64,000 nucleotides of DNA, from positions 21,335,501 through 21,399,500 of the forward strand of contig NC_088310.1 in the NCBI RefSeq assembly GCF_910592395.1. The letters are read 5' to 3'. Shown here piece after piece: positions 1 through 11,500 of this stretch; position 1 is the first letter of the stretch; each line of letters opens with the position of its first letter. The position numbers and the translations under genes are program-made. The notes beneath the pieces were generated by a model. That model worked only from the letters and a program-made list of their open reading frames with translations. It had not been told where the DNA came from and did no database searches. This DNA comes from Lineus longissimus (taxonomy: Eukaryota; Nemertea; Pilidiophora; Heteronemertea; Lineidae).

Positions 1-1268
1 GTCCTGAAGACATATTGTGATTGCTTGTCTCTGATGGACCGAAAGCTGCCCCTGAAGACAGTGTGATTGTGTATGTCTCATAGGCCGAATCAGGTCACTA
101 AAGACAGGTTGTGAGCTTATGTCTCCGATAGGCCAAATCATGTCCCTGAAGACAGATTGTGATTGCTTGTCTCTGATGGACTGAACCCAGCCCCTGAAGA
201 CAGTGTGATTGTGTATCTCTAATAGGCCGAATCAGGTATGTAAAGACAGATTGTGGTTGCATGTCTCCGATAGGCCCAATCCTGTCCCTGAAGACGGCTT
301 CTGATTGTGTATCTCTCTAAGGCCGAATCAGGTCACTAAAGACAGGTTGTGAGTGTATGTCTCTGATAGGCCAAATCATCTCCCTGAAGACAGAATGTGA
401 TCATATGTCACTGATGGACTGAACCCTGCCCCTGAAGATAGTGTGATTGTGTATCTCTTATGGGCTGAATCAGGTTTATAAAGACAGATTGTGTTTGTAT
501 GTCTCTGATAGGCCCAATCATGTCCCTGAAGACAGATTGTGATTGCTTGTCTCTGATGGACTGAACCCAGCCCCTGAAGACAGTGTGATTGCGTATCACT
601 TATAGGCCGAATCTGGTATGAGAAGACTGATTGTGGTTGTATGTCTCTGATAGGCCCAATCATGTCCCTGAAGACAGATTGTGATTGCTTGTCTCTGATG
701 GACTGAACCCAGCCCCTGAAGACAGTGTGATTGCGTATCACTTATTGGCCGAATCTGGTATGAAAAGACTGATTGTGGTTGTATGTCTCTGATAGGCCCA
801 ATCATGTCCCTGAAGACAGATTGTGATTGCTTGTCACTGATGGACCGAACCCTGCCCCTGAAGACAGTGTGATTGTGTATGTCTTATAGGCCGAATCAGG
901 TATGTAAAGACAGATTGTGGTTGTATGTCTCTGATAGTCCCAATCATGTCCCTGAATATATATTGTGATTCTGTGTCTCTGATGGACTGAATCCTGTCCC
1001 TGAAGATGGCTTCTGATTGTGTATCTCTCATAGGCCGAATTAGGTCACTAAAGACAAGTTGTGATTGTATGTCTCTGATAGGCCGAATCATGTCCTTGAA
1101 GACAGATTGTGATTGTTGGTCTTTGGTGGACCGAATCATGTCCCTGAAGACAAATTGTGATTGTTGGTCTTTGGTGGGCCGAATCATGTCCCTGAAGGCA
1201 GGTTGTGATTGTTGGTCTTTTGTGGGCCGAATCATGTCCCTGAAGACAAATTGTGATTGTTTGTCTGC
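1..1268. repeat. 48-bp minisatellite, block 1
   Basis: About 26 diverged head-to-tail copies of a 47-48-bp unit. Each unit carries the words CCTGAAGACAG, TTGTGATTG, GTCTCTGATAGG and CCGAATCATGT in that order. Copies alternate between subtypes (GATGGACTGAACCCAGCCC against GATAGGCCCAATCATGTCC), which suggests higher-order units of two to four monomers. Because 48 is a multiple of three, long frames stay open on both strands and give 16-residue peptide repeats; I do not regard them as genes. The array runs off the left edge of the window. Confidence 0.93.
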
Positions 1269-1353
1269 GATACACCTTTCATTTGGCCCGAACTGGATCA
1301 CAAGTCATCCACCCTCCATCTCCTCCTATCCATGATGAGATTCCCCTCTCTCA
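1269..1353. repeat. Array-terminal flank, copy 1
   Basis: This ~85-bp segment directly follows the last 48-bp unit and begins GATACACCTTTCATTTGGCC. It recurs with scattered substitutions at 2047-2133, in the same position after block 2. The array and its flank were therefore duplicated together, or belong to one larger repeated element. Confidence 0.85.
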
Positions 1354-1604
1354 GCCCTTGTGTTGCAGTGGATTTGTATGTTGTTGATGCTTTTGTATTA
1401 GCTTCTGAGAGAATAAATAGGTTGTTATGGTTTTGTTTTGATATCCTTTCGTCTCAAACTGACATCCACTGTCTTCTTGCACCCCAATGTTAAGAGTCCC
1501 TGCATCAGCAATGCATTTTATCAACAGGTGGGCACTCACTGGCATATCATTGGCAAAAACTTTCAAGGCCTCTTTGCAGCGGGGCACCTGCCAGTAGAAA
1601 AACT
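1354..1604. other. Non-repeat island between minisatellite blocks
   Basis: Sequence unrelated to the 48-bp unit. On the minus strand about 1590-1445 reads as an open, exon-like frame (…CKEALKVFANDMPVSAHLL…) preceded by an acceptor-like TTTTTCTACTGGCAG. It contains a strong donor-like GTGAGT at the codons after MP. I do not recognise the peptide. It may be a captured exon or transposon fragment. Confidence 0.4.
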
Positions 1605-2046
1605 CCATGTCTCTGATAGGCCCAATCATGTCCCTGAAGGCAGATTGTGATTGTGTTTCTCTGATGGACTGAATCCTGTCCCTGAAGACGGTCCCTGATT
1701 GTGTATCTCTTATAGGCCGAATCAGGTCTCAAAAGACAGGTTGTGATTGGATGCCTCTGATAGGCAAAATAATCTCCCTGAAGACAGATTGTGATTGTGT
1801 GTCTCTGATAGGCTGAATCATTTCCCTAAAGACAGATTGTGAGTGTATGTCTCTGATAGGCCAAATCATGTACCTGAATACAGCTTCTGATTGTGTATCT
1901 CTTATAGGCCGAATCAGGTCACTAAAGACAGGTTGTGATTATATGTCTCCAATAGGCAGAATCATGTCCCTGAAGACAGATTGTGATGGTGTGTCTCTGA
2001 TGGGCCCAATCATGTCCCTGAAGACAAATTGTGATTGTTTTTCTCC
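1605..2046. repeat. 48-bp minisatellite, block 2
   Basis: About nine further copies of the unit in block 1, in the same orientation, including the words CTGAAGACAG, TTGTGATTG and CTCTGATAGGC. It ends at the second copy of the array-terminal flank. Confidence 0.92.
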
Positions 2047-2133
2047 GATACACCTTTCATTTGGCCCCAACTGGAGCACAGGTCATCCAACCTCTATATC
2101 TTCCTGCCCATGATGAGATTTCCCTCTCTTTCA
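2047..2133. repeat. Array-terminal flank, copy 2
   Basis: Near-identical to 1269-1353: same start (GATACACCTTTCATTTGGCC) and same end (CATGATGAGATT then CCCTCTC). It marks the right edge of the minisatellite region. Confidence 0.85.
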
Positions 2134-5100
2134 GTCTTGTTTTTTAGTTTCCCATTGACGATTATACGCATGTGGTACCTAGCCTGTTCACAACTAGAGA
2201 ATAAGGATAATGTATTTTGCTAGCTGCTTCACTACAAAGATTTTCAAAGATATTGTCTTAATCTAACATGAGGACAATTCTAGGATTGATATTCCTTCAG
2301 ATCGTGTATACCTCTAGAGGAGACCAAGAGAGGACCTTGAGAGGTATCTGATAGTGTAAGACATCTCCTCAATTCCAATAGCTAAGGACCAAACCTTCTC
2401 CAGGAGGAAGGAATCCAAGTTCCTTTAGGATGGGCTATTCATTGGCAAAGCACTGTATCAAGCTGCTTGCACACTTTGGAAATTGAGGTTACTCCACATT
2501 TGGAATAAACAACCATTGAAAGTGAAGTAAATATTTACTTGAGTTTATTTAGAGAATGCATCTTGGACAAGTTCCTCGAAACATGACATGGATATATAAC
2601 AATGAATGACAATGGATGGAGTGGATAAAACAGGACGGCAGGAAAATATACCCTATTTCCCTTCACTGGTTTACAAGCTTTCAATGCCATAAAAACAATA
2701 AAAGATTCATGCTACACTGGAGACTTGCAAACCCATTGATGACAGTGAGATGGTTTAATACCTTCCTTTCAGTTTTCTTTATTTAGCCAGGTTTTGCAGC
2801 CCTTTCAAAGAGCTACAAATGACCAAGTACAAAGTAATCGACAAAGATTTTTAAAGATTTCCCAGTTCCTTGCACTACTGATAGTATGAAAGTTGAATTG
2901 GGTGGGTCGCGTACCTAAATTTGCACTGGACTAGGTGACACCACACACCTTTGCACTTCATCATACACAAGGGTTCCCTGAACCTGGTTATTGTGTACCA
3001 AATGATTGGACACAGGAGGAAGGTAATCATTGTAGATGAACACCACCAGTGTTCTCTATTTGATTAGATTTTTCAGTTGAGTGGATGAATTGTATGGTTT
3101 CAATATCAGTTTACACGGTGATTATTAATTTACTAACCCGATATGGTTCGAGTTCCAATATAATTCAATGCCTTTTTAAAATTGACTATTCCTCTTCTGG
3201 GTTAATTGAAATTTGTATGTACACACCTCATAAAATATCCCTCTTTTTCTTCTTTATAAAACTTGGAGGCAAAGTTAGCAGATTTCTTATCCCATAGACC
3301 CTTTCCGTGTACAAATAATGTATTAATAAGTGTATTCTTAAGTTATTGCACTTTTCTAAGGAGTGATTTGTCAAAACAAACATATGTAAGAAGGAACATA
3401 ATTTGGAATCAATTAGTGGAATAAGATAATCATGTTAAATCAGGCTCTATTTCCAAAATTTAGCAAAAGATTTTTTGAAATTTAAAACTCAGAGCTTTAC
3501 ATGGATTTATTTCACATCCTGGTGAAAAAACAGGACCCATTTTTTTATTTTGACCCAACAAGGGGTAATAAATAGCACAGGGGCAACAGTTGTTCTATAT
3601 ACAAGACAATTTTGCAAAACACATGAAATAATGACTGCAAATGACGATAATTTACAACTTAAGATTATGATAATAAAAGACAATATTACAAAATGTATTA
3701 CACTAGTCTGATTGTACATTCAACCAAGTTTCAATGACTTCTACATGTACAACTCAGATCATACGTGCTGTCATCATTAAGAAATCAACAGGTACAAATG
3801 TCTAATAAATGCATAAATAATTATCTGCCTTTTACAGCATGCGCAATAGGACAGAGGCAGATTCCCCGTGTTCAGGGAGCTCGGAGTCTAGCTCTGACCG
3901 GGAAAATTGAGCTCGCTTTGCCTTGAAAGCTTTGAAATATAAAACAGAGAATTCTGTAGTCCAAGGTCAGCATCTTGTCACAAGTTGACAGGACAACATT
4001 TCAAATGACAATGCATTTTTTTTTTGTATTTCACAACCACAAATCAAATGAGTTATTTCATAATAAATGCTGGATTTATTTAGCCCCAAAGGTTTGTCAA
4101 TTACAGGACACAAACAAACACATATTTCTATTCATATTATCCACATGAAAGCAACTTGAAATCATTGCAGGTTTTATAATAGAGGTCACCACTTAAAAGT
4201 TTGATTCCTAGTTCAACACTAGAAATCACGAAAGTAGAAATTACATTCAGATTGGCAAAATGATGAGGGGTAAACCTCCAAATCACACAAATGTTCCCCA
4301 CCCTCTCTCTCTTCACAAATGTTCCCCACCCTCTCTCTCTTCACAGATTCATTACTTCTAGTTTAGAAGCTCCCTATTTCAAGTTATCTATTTCCAAACC
4401 TCAACAACAACCAAACTCAATGCACAAAGTGTGACCTCTAATAGTTACATATAATCATATTATATTTGCTGACCTTGGCTTTCGAAAGTCCTGAGAGCCC
4501 AAATTGGAGGCAACATGGGCATATGTCTACATACTGCTCTACATAGTGGTAGGACACTTACAACCACGGACGAAATTTATTCCACGAGGGGAGTAAGTCA
4601 AATCTATCACCTTCTAAGAGACATTCCTGTCTGTGACCCACATACCATTAACAATAATTCAACCACTGACATTAACCCTCTACAGGCTGACAAAATGGAG
4701 ACATCAATTTTCATCAAGATGTCAAAAAGGTGGACAGACACTGATCAAACATATTCAAATTTCATAACTAAGTTCTTACTTTTCACAAATTAATCTGGAC
4801 GTAAAGACACTGCTAATCAAATCAAAGGTAGGACGTTAAAAAAAATTCTATCACATCGCAAACAATGTTGCTCCACATTTTACAAGAGTACAACATCATG
4901 GACGAAATTGAACAGAATCTTAAGGATATTTTCCGAAATATATGTTCTCATTACTTCTCTCTGTCTCTTCTTCCGTTTGTCATTTTGATTATTATATGGA
5001 TGGAAACGAAATTATTTCACAGAAAAGGCCAAAAATCTAATTAAAGATATTAAATACAACAGGAAAGTAATGCAGCTCAAGGACGATACTGAAACAGACT

Positions 5101-5543
5101 TGTTTTCCAAGCAGCATAAAACAACAATCAAACTGGAGGGACCATTTAATTGATTATGAAGTAAAATAGCTCAGCAACTAATGCTGAAAGCGATAACAAC
5201 ATGAGTACAGAACAGAGAAGGACGTTTTACTAAGCAATTCTATCATCTTGACAAGCGGAACGAACACAGTCTACATATGTAAAGTCTCTGGTCTCCACAA
5301 ACATGGAATCTACCAACAGACACATACAGACTCATTGTTATGATGTAACCAGTACATCAATTGTCCACACAAAAAAGAGATGAAGTTCCAAGTCCTCCCA
5401 CAATATGAACTCGAAATAAATATGTCCAATTAAGTCCTCCTAAAGGGGGCTGTCTGACTTCCAGAACTCAAATCTGCGGGACCTCCAGCAGGGGCACCCT
5501 TGGACTTCACACTTCGAGGTAGCATTCGTTTTATCTTACTGGC
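2134..5543. other. Intergenic DNA and probable 3' UTR of the ASPP gene
   Basis: No coding region is supported here. The right part presumably carries the minus-strand 3' UTR of the ASPP gene. Minus-strand AATAAA hexamers occur at 4576-4581, 4075-4080 and 3506-3511, and I cannot choose between them. The remainder looks like ordinary AT-rich intergenic sequence. Confidence 0.5.
4286..4345. repeat. 28-bp direct tandem duplication
   Basis: Two exact copies of a 28-bp pyrimidine-rich unit (CACAAATGTTCCCCACCCTC…CTT) sit head to tail at 4286-4313 and 4314-4341. The exactness suggests a recent slippage event. Confidence 0.9.
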
Positions 5544-5591
5544 CTAACTTTCATTATCATTCTCTTTTGGCGGTTTAACTCTTGGGAAAAG
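5544..5591 (-). CDS. ASPP terminal exon
   Basis: 48 nt, phase 0, encoding [15 protein letters not shown] and a TAG stop. It corresponds to the short LYPRIKP tail after the SH3 domain in vertebrate ASPP2. The acceptor is TTTTCCTTTGCAG. Confidence 0.9.
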   Translation of the reverse strand, partial: LFPRVKPPKENDNES

Positions 5592-8500
5592 CTGCAAAGG
5601 AAAATCAGAGTATGTTGAGCAAGTGGCAGGCATTATCTGAAGCAAGTTGTATGGAATTGTACCCTAAACAACACACGTACACAATTATAAAGATTGCGTG
5701 AGAGGAAACAGCAGACAGAGCATCTAAAACCGAAAATGTGACTATCTGTATCAATGTTAGTTACAATACTGCAAAAGGACTTCCAGCTCTAGAGAATTGT
5801 AATGAGAAAATTCTTTGAGAAGTTGGGACTCTTCCAATACTGGTAGTCAGTAAGTAAATGAAAAATAGGCTTCAACGTACCCCAAGAAGATTCCTTGGAA
5901 TGTATCCTTCGCGGGCACCCTTTCTTGCCCACCACCACTCCCGCTCATCCTGGTCAACCTTACGCAAGACGACAAGTTTGTCATTAGTTTTGAATGTCAT
6001 TTCATCCGGATTCTGCGCCTTATAATTATACAATGAATACACCTCGCCAGCATTTAGAATTCCAAGTTTTTCTTGGATACCTGAATAAAGAAAGTGTACA
6101 TTATTAGCACCAATACACAGGTTAACCCTTTCACTAGGTTAGAAAGGGATGCACACAGGGTTAAAATGCATCCCAAATCAGCTTTGTTGAATGAATAGTT
6201 CACTCAGGACAGCACACGCGTGAAGCCATAGTGGGCGCAGAAGTCCTGTCGAAGTCCTTGAAGTTTTCCTTGTTCTTTTTCAGGTGCAATACAAAATTTA
6301 GACTCTCCCGACTATCGCTCCTGAATGGATCACTCATGTGTGCTTGATATAGTGACCTGATCTAATCACTTACTGTAAAGGTATTCTGAGCACCCATCAT
6401 AACCATCCTCATCTTCTTCACACTTTTCTGCAGCTGTTTCATGGTCGCTGATTGTCGTGGCGAAGATGCACGCTCCGTGTTCGACGAGGAACTGAACCAT
6501 GGCCAGGTTGTTACAGGATGCCGCACAGTGGAGTGGAGTCCTGCAAGCAAGGAGGAGAAAGATGATGTACCACCATTGATTTAAGGAATTGATCCCGAGG
6601 CGGAGGACCTTGGTTGAGTTACCAAGACACTCGAGGGTGGAGCTAAAATACAGTCCAAACCCTCGCCTATCGGCTCGGGTTTGGACTGTATTTTAGCTCC
6701 ACCCTCGAGTGTCTTGGTAACTCAACCAAGGTCCTCCGCCTCGGGTTCAATTTCTATTCTAAAATACCTCGAACTTAAAAAGATAGGCCACGAAAATAAC
6801 TTGAATATGTGCGAATTTGGCAAATTCCATCCATCGCCGGCCCGGAGCGCCGTTGTTTACATTATGTTACAGCAACGTTACAGAAAATGAGACATGTACA
6901 TTTTGTACAGCGCGCATAGGAAGTCCGCATCGGCTCGCTCAAGTGATGCTAAAATCCCCGCAAATGGGCCATTTGGAGGTGTTTTTTTTCGGCAAATATG
7001 TGTAGTGCTCATTAAAAAACTTAGGGTGGTTGATGCTTCCTTGGCTGATTTGTGTTTGAAGCAGTGTTTTGAGCCTCAAACTTCTGAAGTGAGCTGAAAT
7101 TCCGTACGGGGTGACGTGTGCATGGTTTCCACATTTTAGTGCAACCCGAGGGAACTTTGGTAGAGCATCTTGGTTGCGTGTCCAAAACACTACACTCTCA
7201 GAACGAGGCTTATGCATTTTTCATTTAAAAGTTGACTTTACGGTACCAAGGTATTTTAGAATACTCATTTCAAGATAATTTAACTGGCTGGGTGTTCAGT
7301 CCAATATTCAAATTGGTTGACTTCATAAAGTACTATTTACAAAGTAAAGCTGACTTGGGATTTTGTGTGCAGGGACAAGTTTAGCCTTTTTCTTCAAAAG
7401 GACAACATTAGGTCAAAAGTTCAAACTGACCATACTTATTCTCTCCTCATGACTTGACTCAGAGGGGCCATGATCCATTAAATTGGAGTTATTTGGCCTT
7501 ATCATACAATACATTTTCAGTTCTCATAGTGTGATATACTAAAATACCAAGCAGGACAAAGCCTGCACACTCGATAATTCAATGTGCCACTTATAACAAA
7601 CAGACATGGACAAATACCACCCTAAGACATATTTCTATTTTTAGAAATAGAATTTGCTTTTAGAATTTCGGTCATTGGGAACATATGACATAGGCTCTGC
7701 TCATATTTTTCCACCGAGAGCACTCTAAGGCCTACATTTCAGAGTTTCAATCAAGCACCATGACATGCAAGGCTCCGAGATAGCAATTAGAGCAGTTACG
7801 ATTCTGTACTTAATGAATTTAGCCCCCCCCCCCTAACCAAAGCATTACACGATTCACTTACCATCCATCACTGTCCTGTGAGTTCACATCACAACCAAAC
7901 TCAACCAAAAACTTAACAATCTCGAAATGTCCGGCACAGATGGCATTGTGGAGGGCTGTGATTCCTTCATCATTAGCAGTACTTGGATTGGAGACCTGAA
8001 AAAACATTTTCAGGTAAGGTAAGAACAATAATACACCATTTGAATTGTGCCTGTCTTTGGTATTGGCCGGATTGGACCAGTCATATGTGAGGTCAACTCA
8101 CATTGGAGTTTATGGACCAACAACAGTTTCAAGTCGGCCAAAGCAAGTAAAAAGCTTGCCATGCGAGATAGATAACCAATGCTTGTACAAGCTCAATGAA
8201 GTGGGTCAAAAAGTGCAATGTGAGACACCTTTCCAACACTTTCATCCACTTGATTGCAATCAAGGTCCAAGAACACTAATATCCTCGACCTTTACCTGAT
8301 ACCCTGTGGCGTGTCATGACCACCATTAGTCACTTGATAACAGGTGTGAGTAGTCTCTAATTAATGATTGACTAATGATCAAATGAGAGATAAATCGATG
8401 TCTCGTGCATTCTATAGGTACTTATATATCGATTGCACAAGGCCAAGCATGCAGTAAATCCTTGTGTATTCATAAGTTGTGTGCCAAGGAATAGTCATAA

Positions 8501-11500
8501 CATATCTGTGAGGCACCCATTTTCAGACCCGTTGAGAGTTATATAGCATGGTCGAAGCAAAAGGGCCTACTAGTTGGTGACATACAATACACAATAACTG
8601 TACTGAGTAGAGTTAGGGCCTCAGTTAATAAGTCTTTTGTAAGCCAGACAGGTTAGATTCTTTAGTTTTAGGACAAGAAATTTCAAGCATTTAAGTAATT
8701 AGCCAATAGATTTATATAAAGGAGTATAATATTTACCTCTTTGGCTGTTCTCATGACCAACTCTAGTTCTCCTTCAAGAGATGCATCCAAGAGAAGGGCC
8801 AAGGGATCAAAACTGACCCTTCTCTTCTGCAGCATAGCCTTGGACTTAGACCCCTTCTTTCGGAGAATCAACGGTGCCGACTTTGGTTTCCGTTTTTCTT
8901 CCTCTGAACCTGTAGATCCAGTTGAATTAGAATGTGTTCTCTGCATCTCATTTTGACGTCCCTCGTAAAAATATCCAGCGTCCCCTTTTGATGCATCCTC
9001 CTCATTTTCACCTACAGAAGACACGGACGGTTTGGCACTTTGAAATTGCAGTTTCGTAAAGAGGTCATCTCCCTCTCCCGAAGAATGCCTCCTCCTCAAT
9101 GTTCTTGGGGTAATGCCCTTGGAACTGAACTTATCTGCATTGATAGTACCGTATTGATGAAACCCAGGCACTTGGAAGCTGCCATTGTCAGAATCCGGTG
9201 GGGATTGTTCACCCGTTTTTTGACTAGATTCCTGTGGCGACACATCATTCGGGTAAACATTTTCCGTCTTTCCCATTGGCTGAACTGTTTGATTACTGTC
9301 TTGTTTAGCACCCTGGTTAGCCTCACCTTGTTGCGGCTGATTTGGGAATCCCTGGTACATTTGACTCAGTTTATTGTACTGGGACAAAGCAGTTGAACCA
9401 AGTTTCCGCATGTACGTATTAGCAATAACACCTCGTGGGGCAAACCTTGGTTTAGTAGCAGCAGAGGAATCAGACGAGCTTGGACTCGGCATACTTCCCG
9501 AGCTTGAGTTCGCACTACTAACGGATATATTTGGTCCTTCATAACTAGTGTTTTGATCAAGTCTCCCACTCGGATATTCTGCCCGTTCAGAATCATTTTT
9601 ATTTTGAATGTTCGGCACCATTTTTCCATTGCTTGTGTTCTCTGCACCAGAGGACGTAGGGTTATACACCAATGAACCTGAATTCGAATCACCACTACTA
9701 TTTGGACTTGGAGCAAATCCTTCATTGTTTGTAACTCGAACAACTAAACCAGAATTTGAGCCAGTGTTACGACTGACAGCAACCGTTGGTCCATATCCAC
9801 CAGTTGTTGGCACATTCCTTGTGTTAGTAACTGGGGGTGATTGTGGATTTTGGCTTGGAGAAGACTGAGAGCTTGAAGGACTGTCTGCCCAGGAAGGCTG
9901 CGGAGGCTGAACAGACCGACTTATTGCAGTCTGGTAGTAACCGGGAGAAACATCTGGACTGCTGTGTGGGGCAGTGCTGCTGCTGGAACCTCCTGGGCTG
10001 GTGGATGAATCCTGTGACATTGTGTACTTGGTGCTCAAGCGCGGTGGAGTGATTGGTGCGTTTGTTGGAGCACCCTTACCAGCTTCCGAATAGAGTGGTT
10101 TCGACAGAGCACCGGCTTGGCCTTGGGCAGTGAAGCTAGACTGTGGCTGGGACACCTGCACATTCCTCTTATCTGCAGGACCTTGAGTTGGGTTGAAGGA
10201 CACGCTACTGTACGTAGAAGAAAATGGCCTCGGTGTAAAATGTGTGATACCACTAGAACCGCCTTTAAATGTAGATGTCGGCACCCGCTTTTCTATTCCA
10301 CTGTTCAGATGATCCTGAGTAACATTGTACACCTTTGAAGTGAGGAACTGTGATGGCTGGGACTTCACAGGCTCCTTAGCAAGATACACACCACTTTTAT
10401 TCTCTACACTTTTCTGTTCCGGTTTATTGTTCTCCTGTTTTAACATATTGTTATTCGCCTCCAACTTCTTCTCGTAGTTGTAAATATTGCTATTGATATC
10501 CTGTTGGGGTTGTTTCTGTCCCTCGAGATGAACTGGGAACTTGGTGTTATAAGGCAGAGTCTGATATCGAGGTTGCTGTTTGCTGGGACCAAGACCGGAT
10601 TTCAAATCCTCTTCATACAAGTCATCCTTTGATGAATCTTTCTGCTCTGTCCGAACATACGGTTCCACTGCAGCAATATTTGCACTCTGTGGTCGACCAC
10701 TCGGGGGAAATCCTTTGTGTTGCTGTTGTTGTTGCTGCTGTTGCCGTTTCTTATGGAGTCGCTCTTGCAGCTCTTCGATGCGCGTGTCCATCATGGTGAT
10801 CTCTTCATGACGTTTTGACAGCACCTCACGGTGGGCGTTCAGCTTGGTACTTTGCTGCTCATTCAATTTGTTGCGAATCTAGAAATAGTGTTCACAGTTA
10901 GGTATGAAAATAGTATATCTTTGTTCCACACATGTAATTATCTGAATGATGACATCATTGGTGGTGTAACAACTTATTTTCAAACTGCATGCACTCATTA
11001 CTACCTGTGTTACGTAACTAGGTATCATTTCATCAATAGTGCCAACATGAAAGTACCACCTGACAACGAATTGCACTCTCTGATTTTGACACTCACTAGC
11101 ATGACGTAACTATATATGACGGGAAGCCTTTTGTTCAACAGCTCTGCTGTAACAGAGCAACTAATGATGTTGAGTCATCCAGAGGGGGCAGTCTCAACGC
11201 ATTTCTCAAATGTCCCATGGTACAAACGGTACAATAACATCACATACATCAGACCACTTCTATTATCATAGTAACAAATAACACATACCATAAGTTCTTT
11301 CTTCAGTTTCTCCAGTTCAGCATCACCGGATGACTTATGCTTCCCGTCACCAGCATGGTTGTTTCCTCTTTTCACCTCGTCAAGTTGTTTGGTCAGCTCC
11401 TCCACCTTTGCCACAGCAATCGATAACTCTTTCTCTTTCTCGTTGAATAACACCTTGATAGACTCCAGTTCAGAATCTGAAAATGGATGGAAAAAGGACA

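Noticed and set aside
834-1301. 155-residue minus-strand frame with 16-residue repeats
   Set aside because: It is a product of the 48-bp period, is also open on the other strand, has no signal, domain or splice context, and is interrupted elsewhere in the array.
9040-9396. 118-residue plus-strand frame
   Set aside because: Antisense shadow of the giant ASPP exon, whose minus-strand frame is continuous and phase-linked to conserved neighbours.
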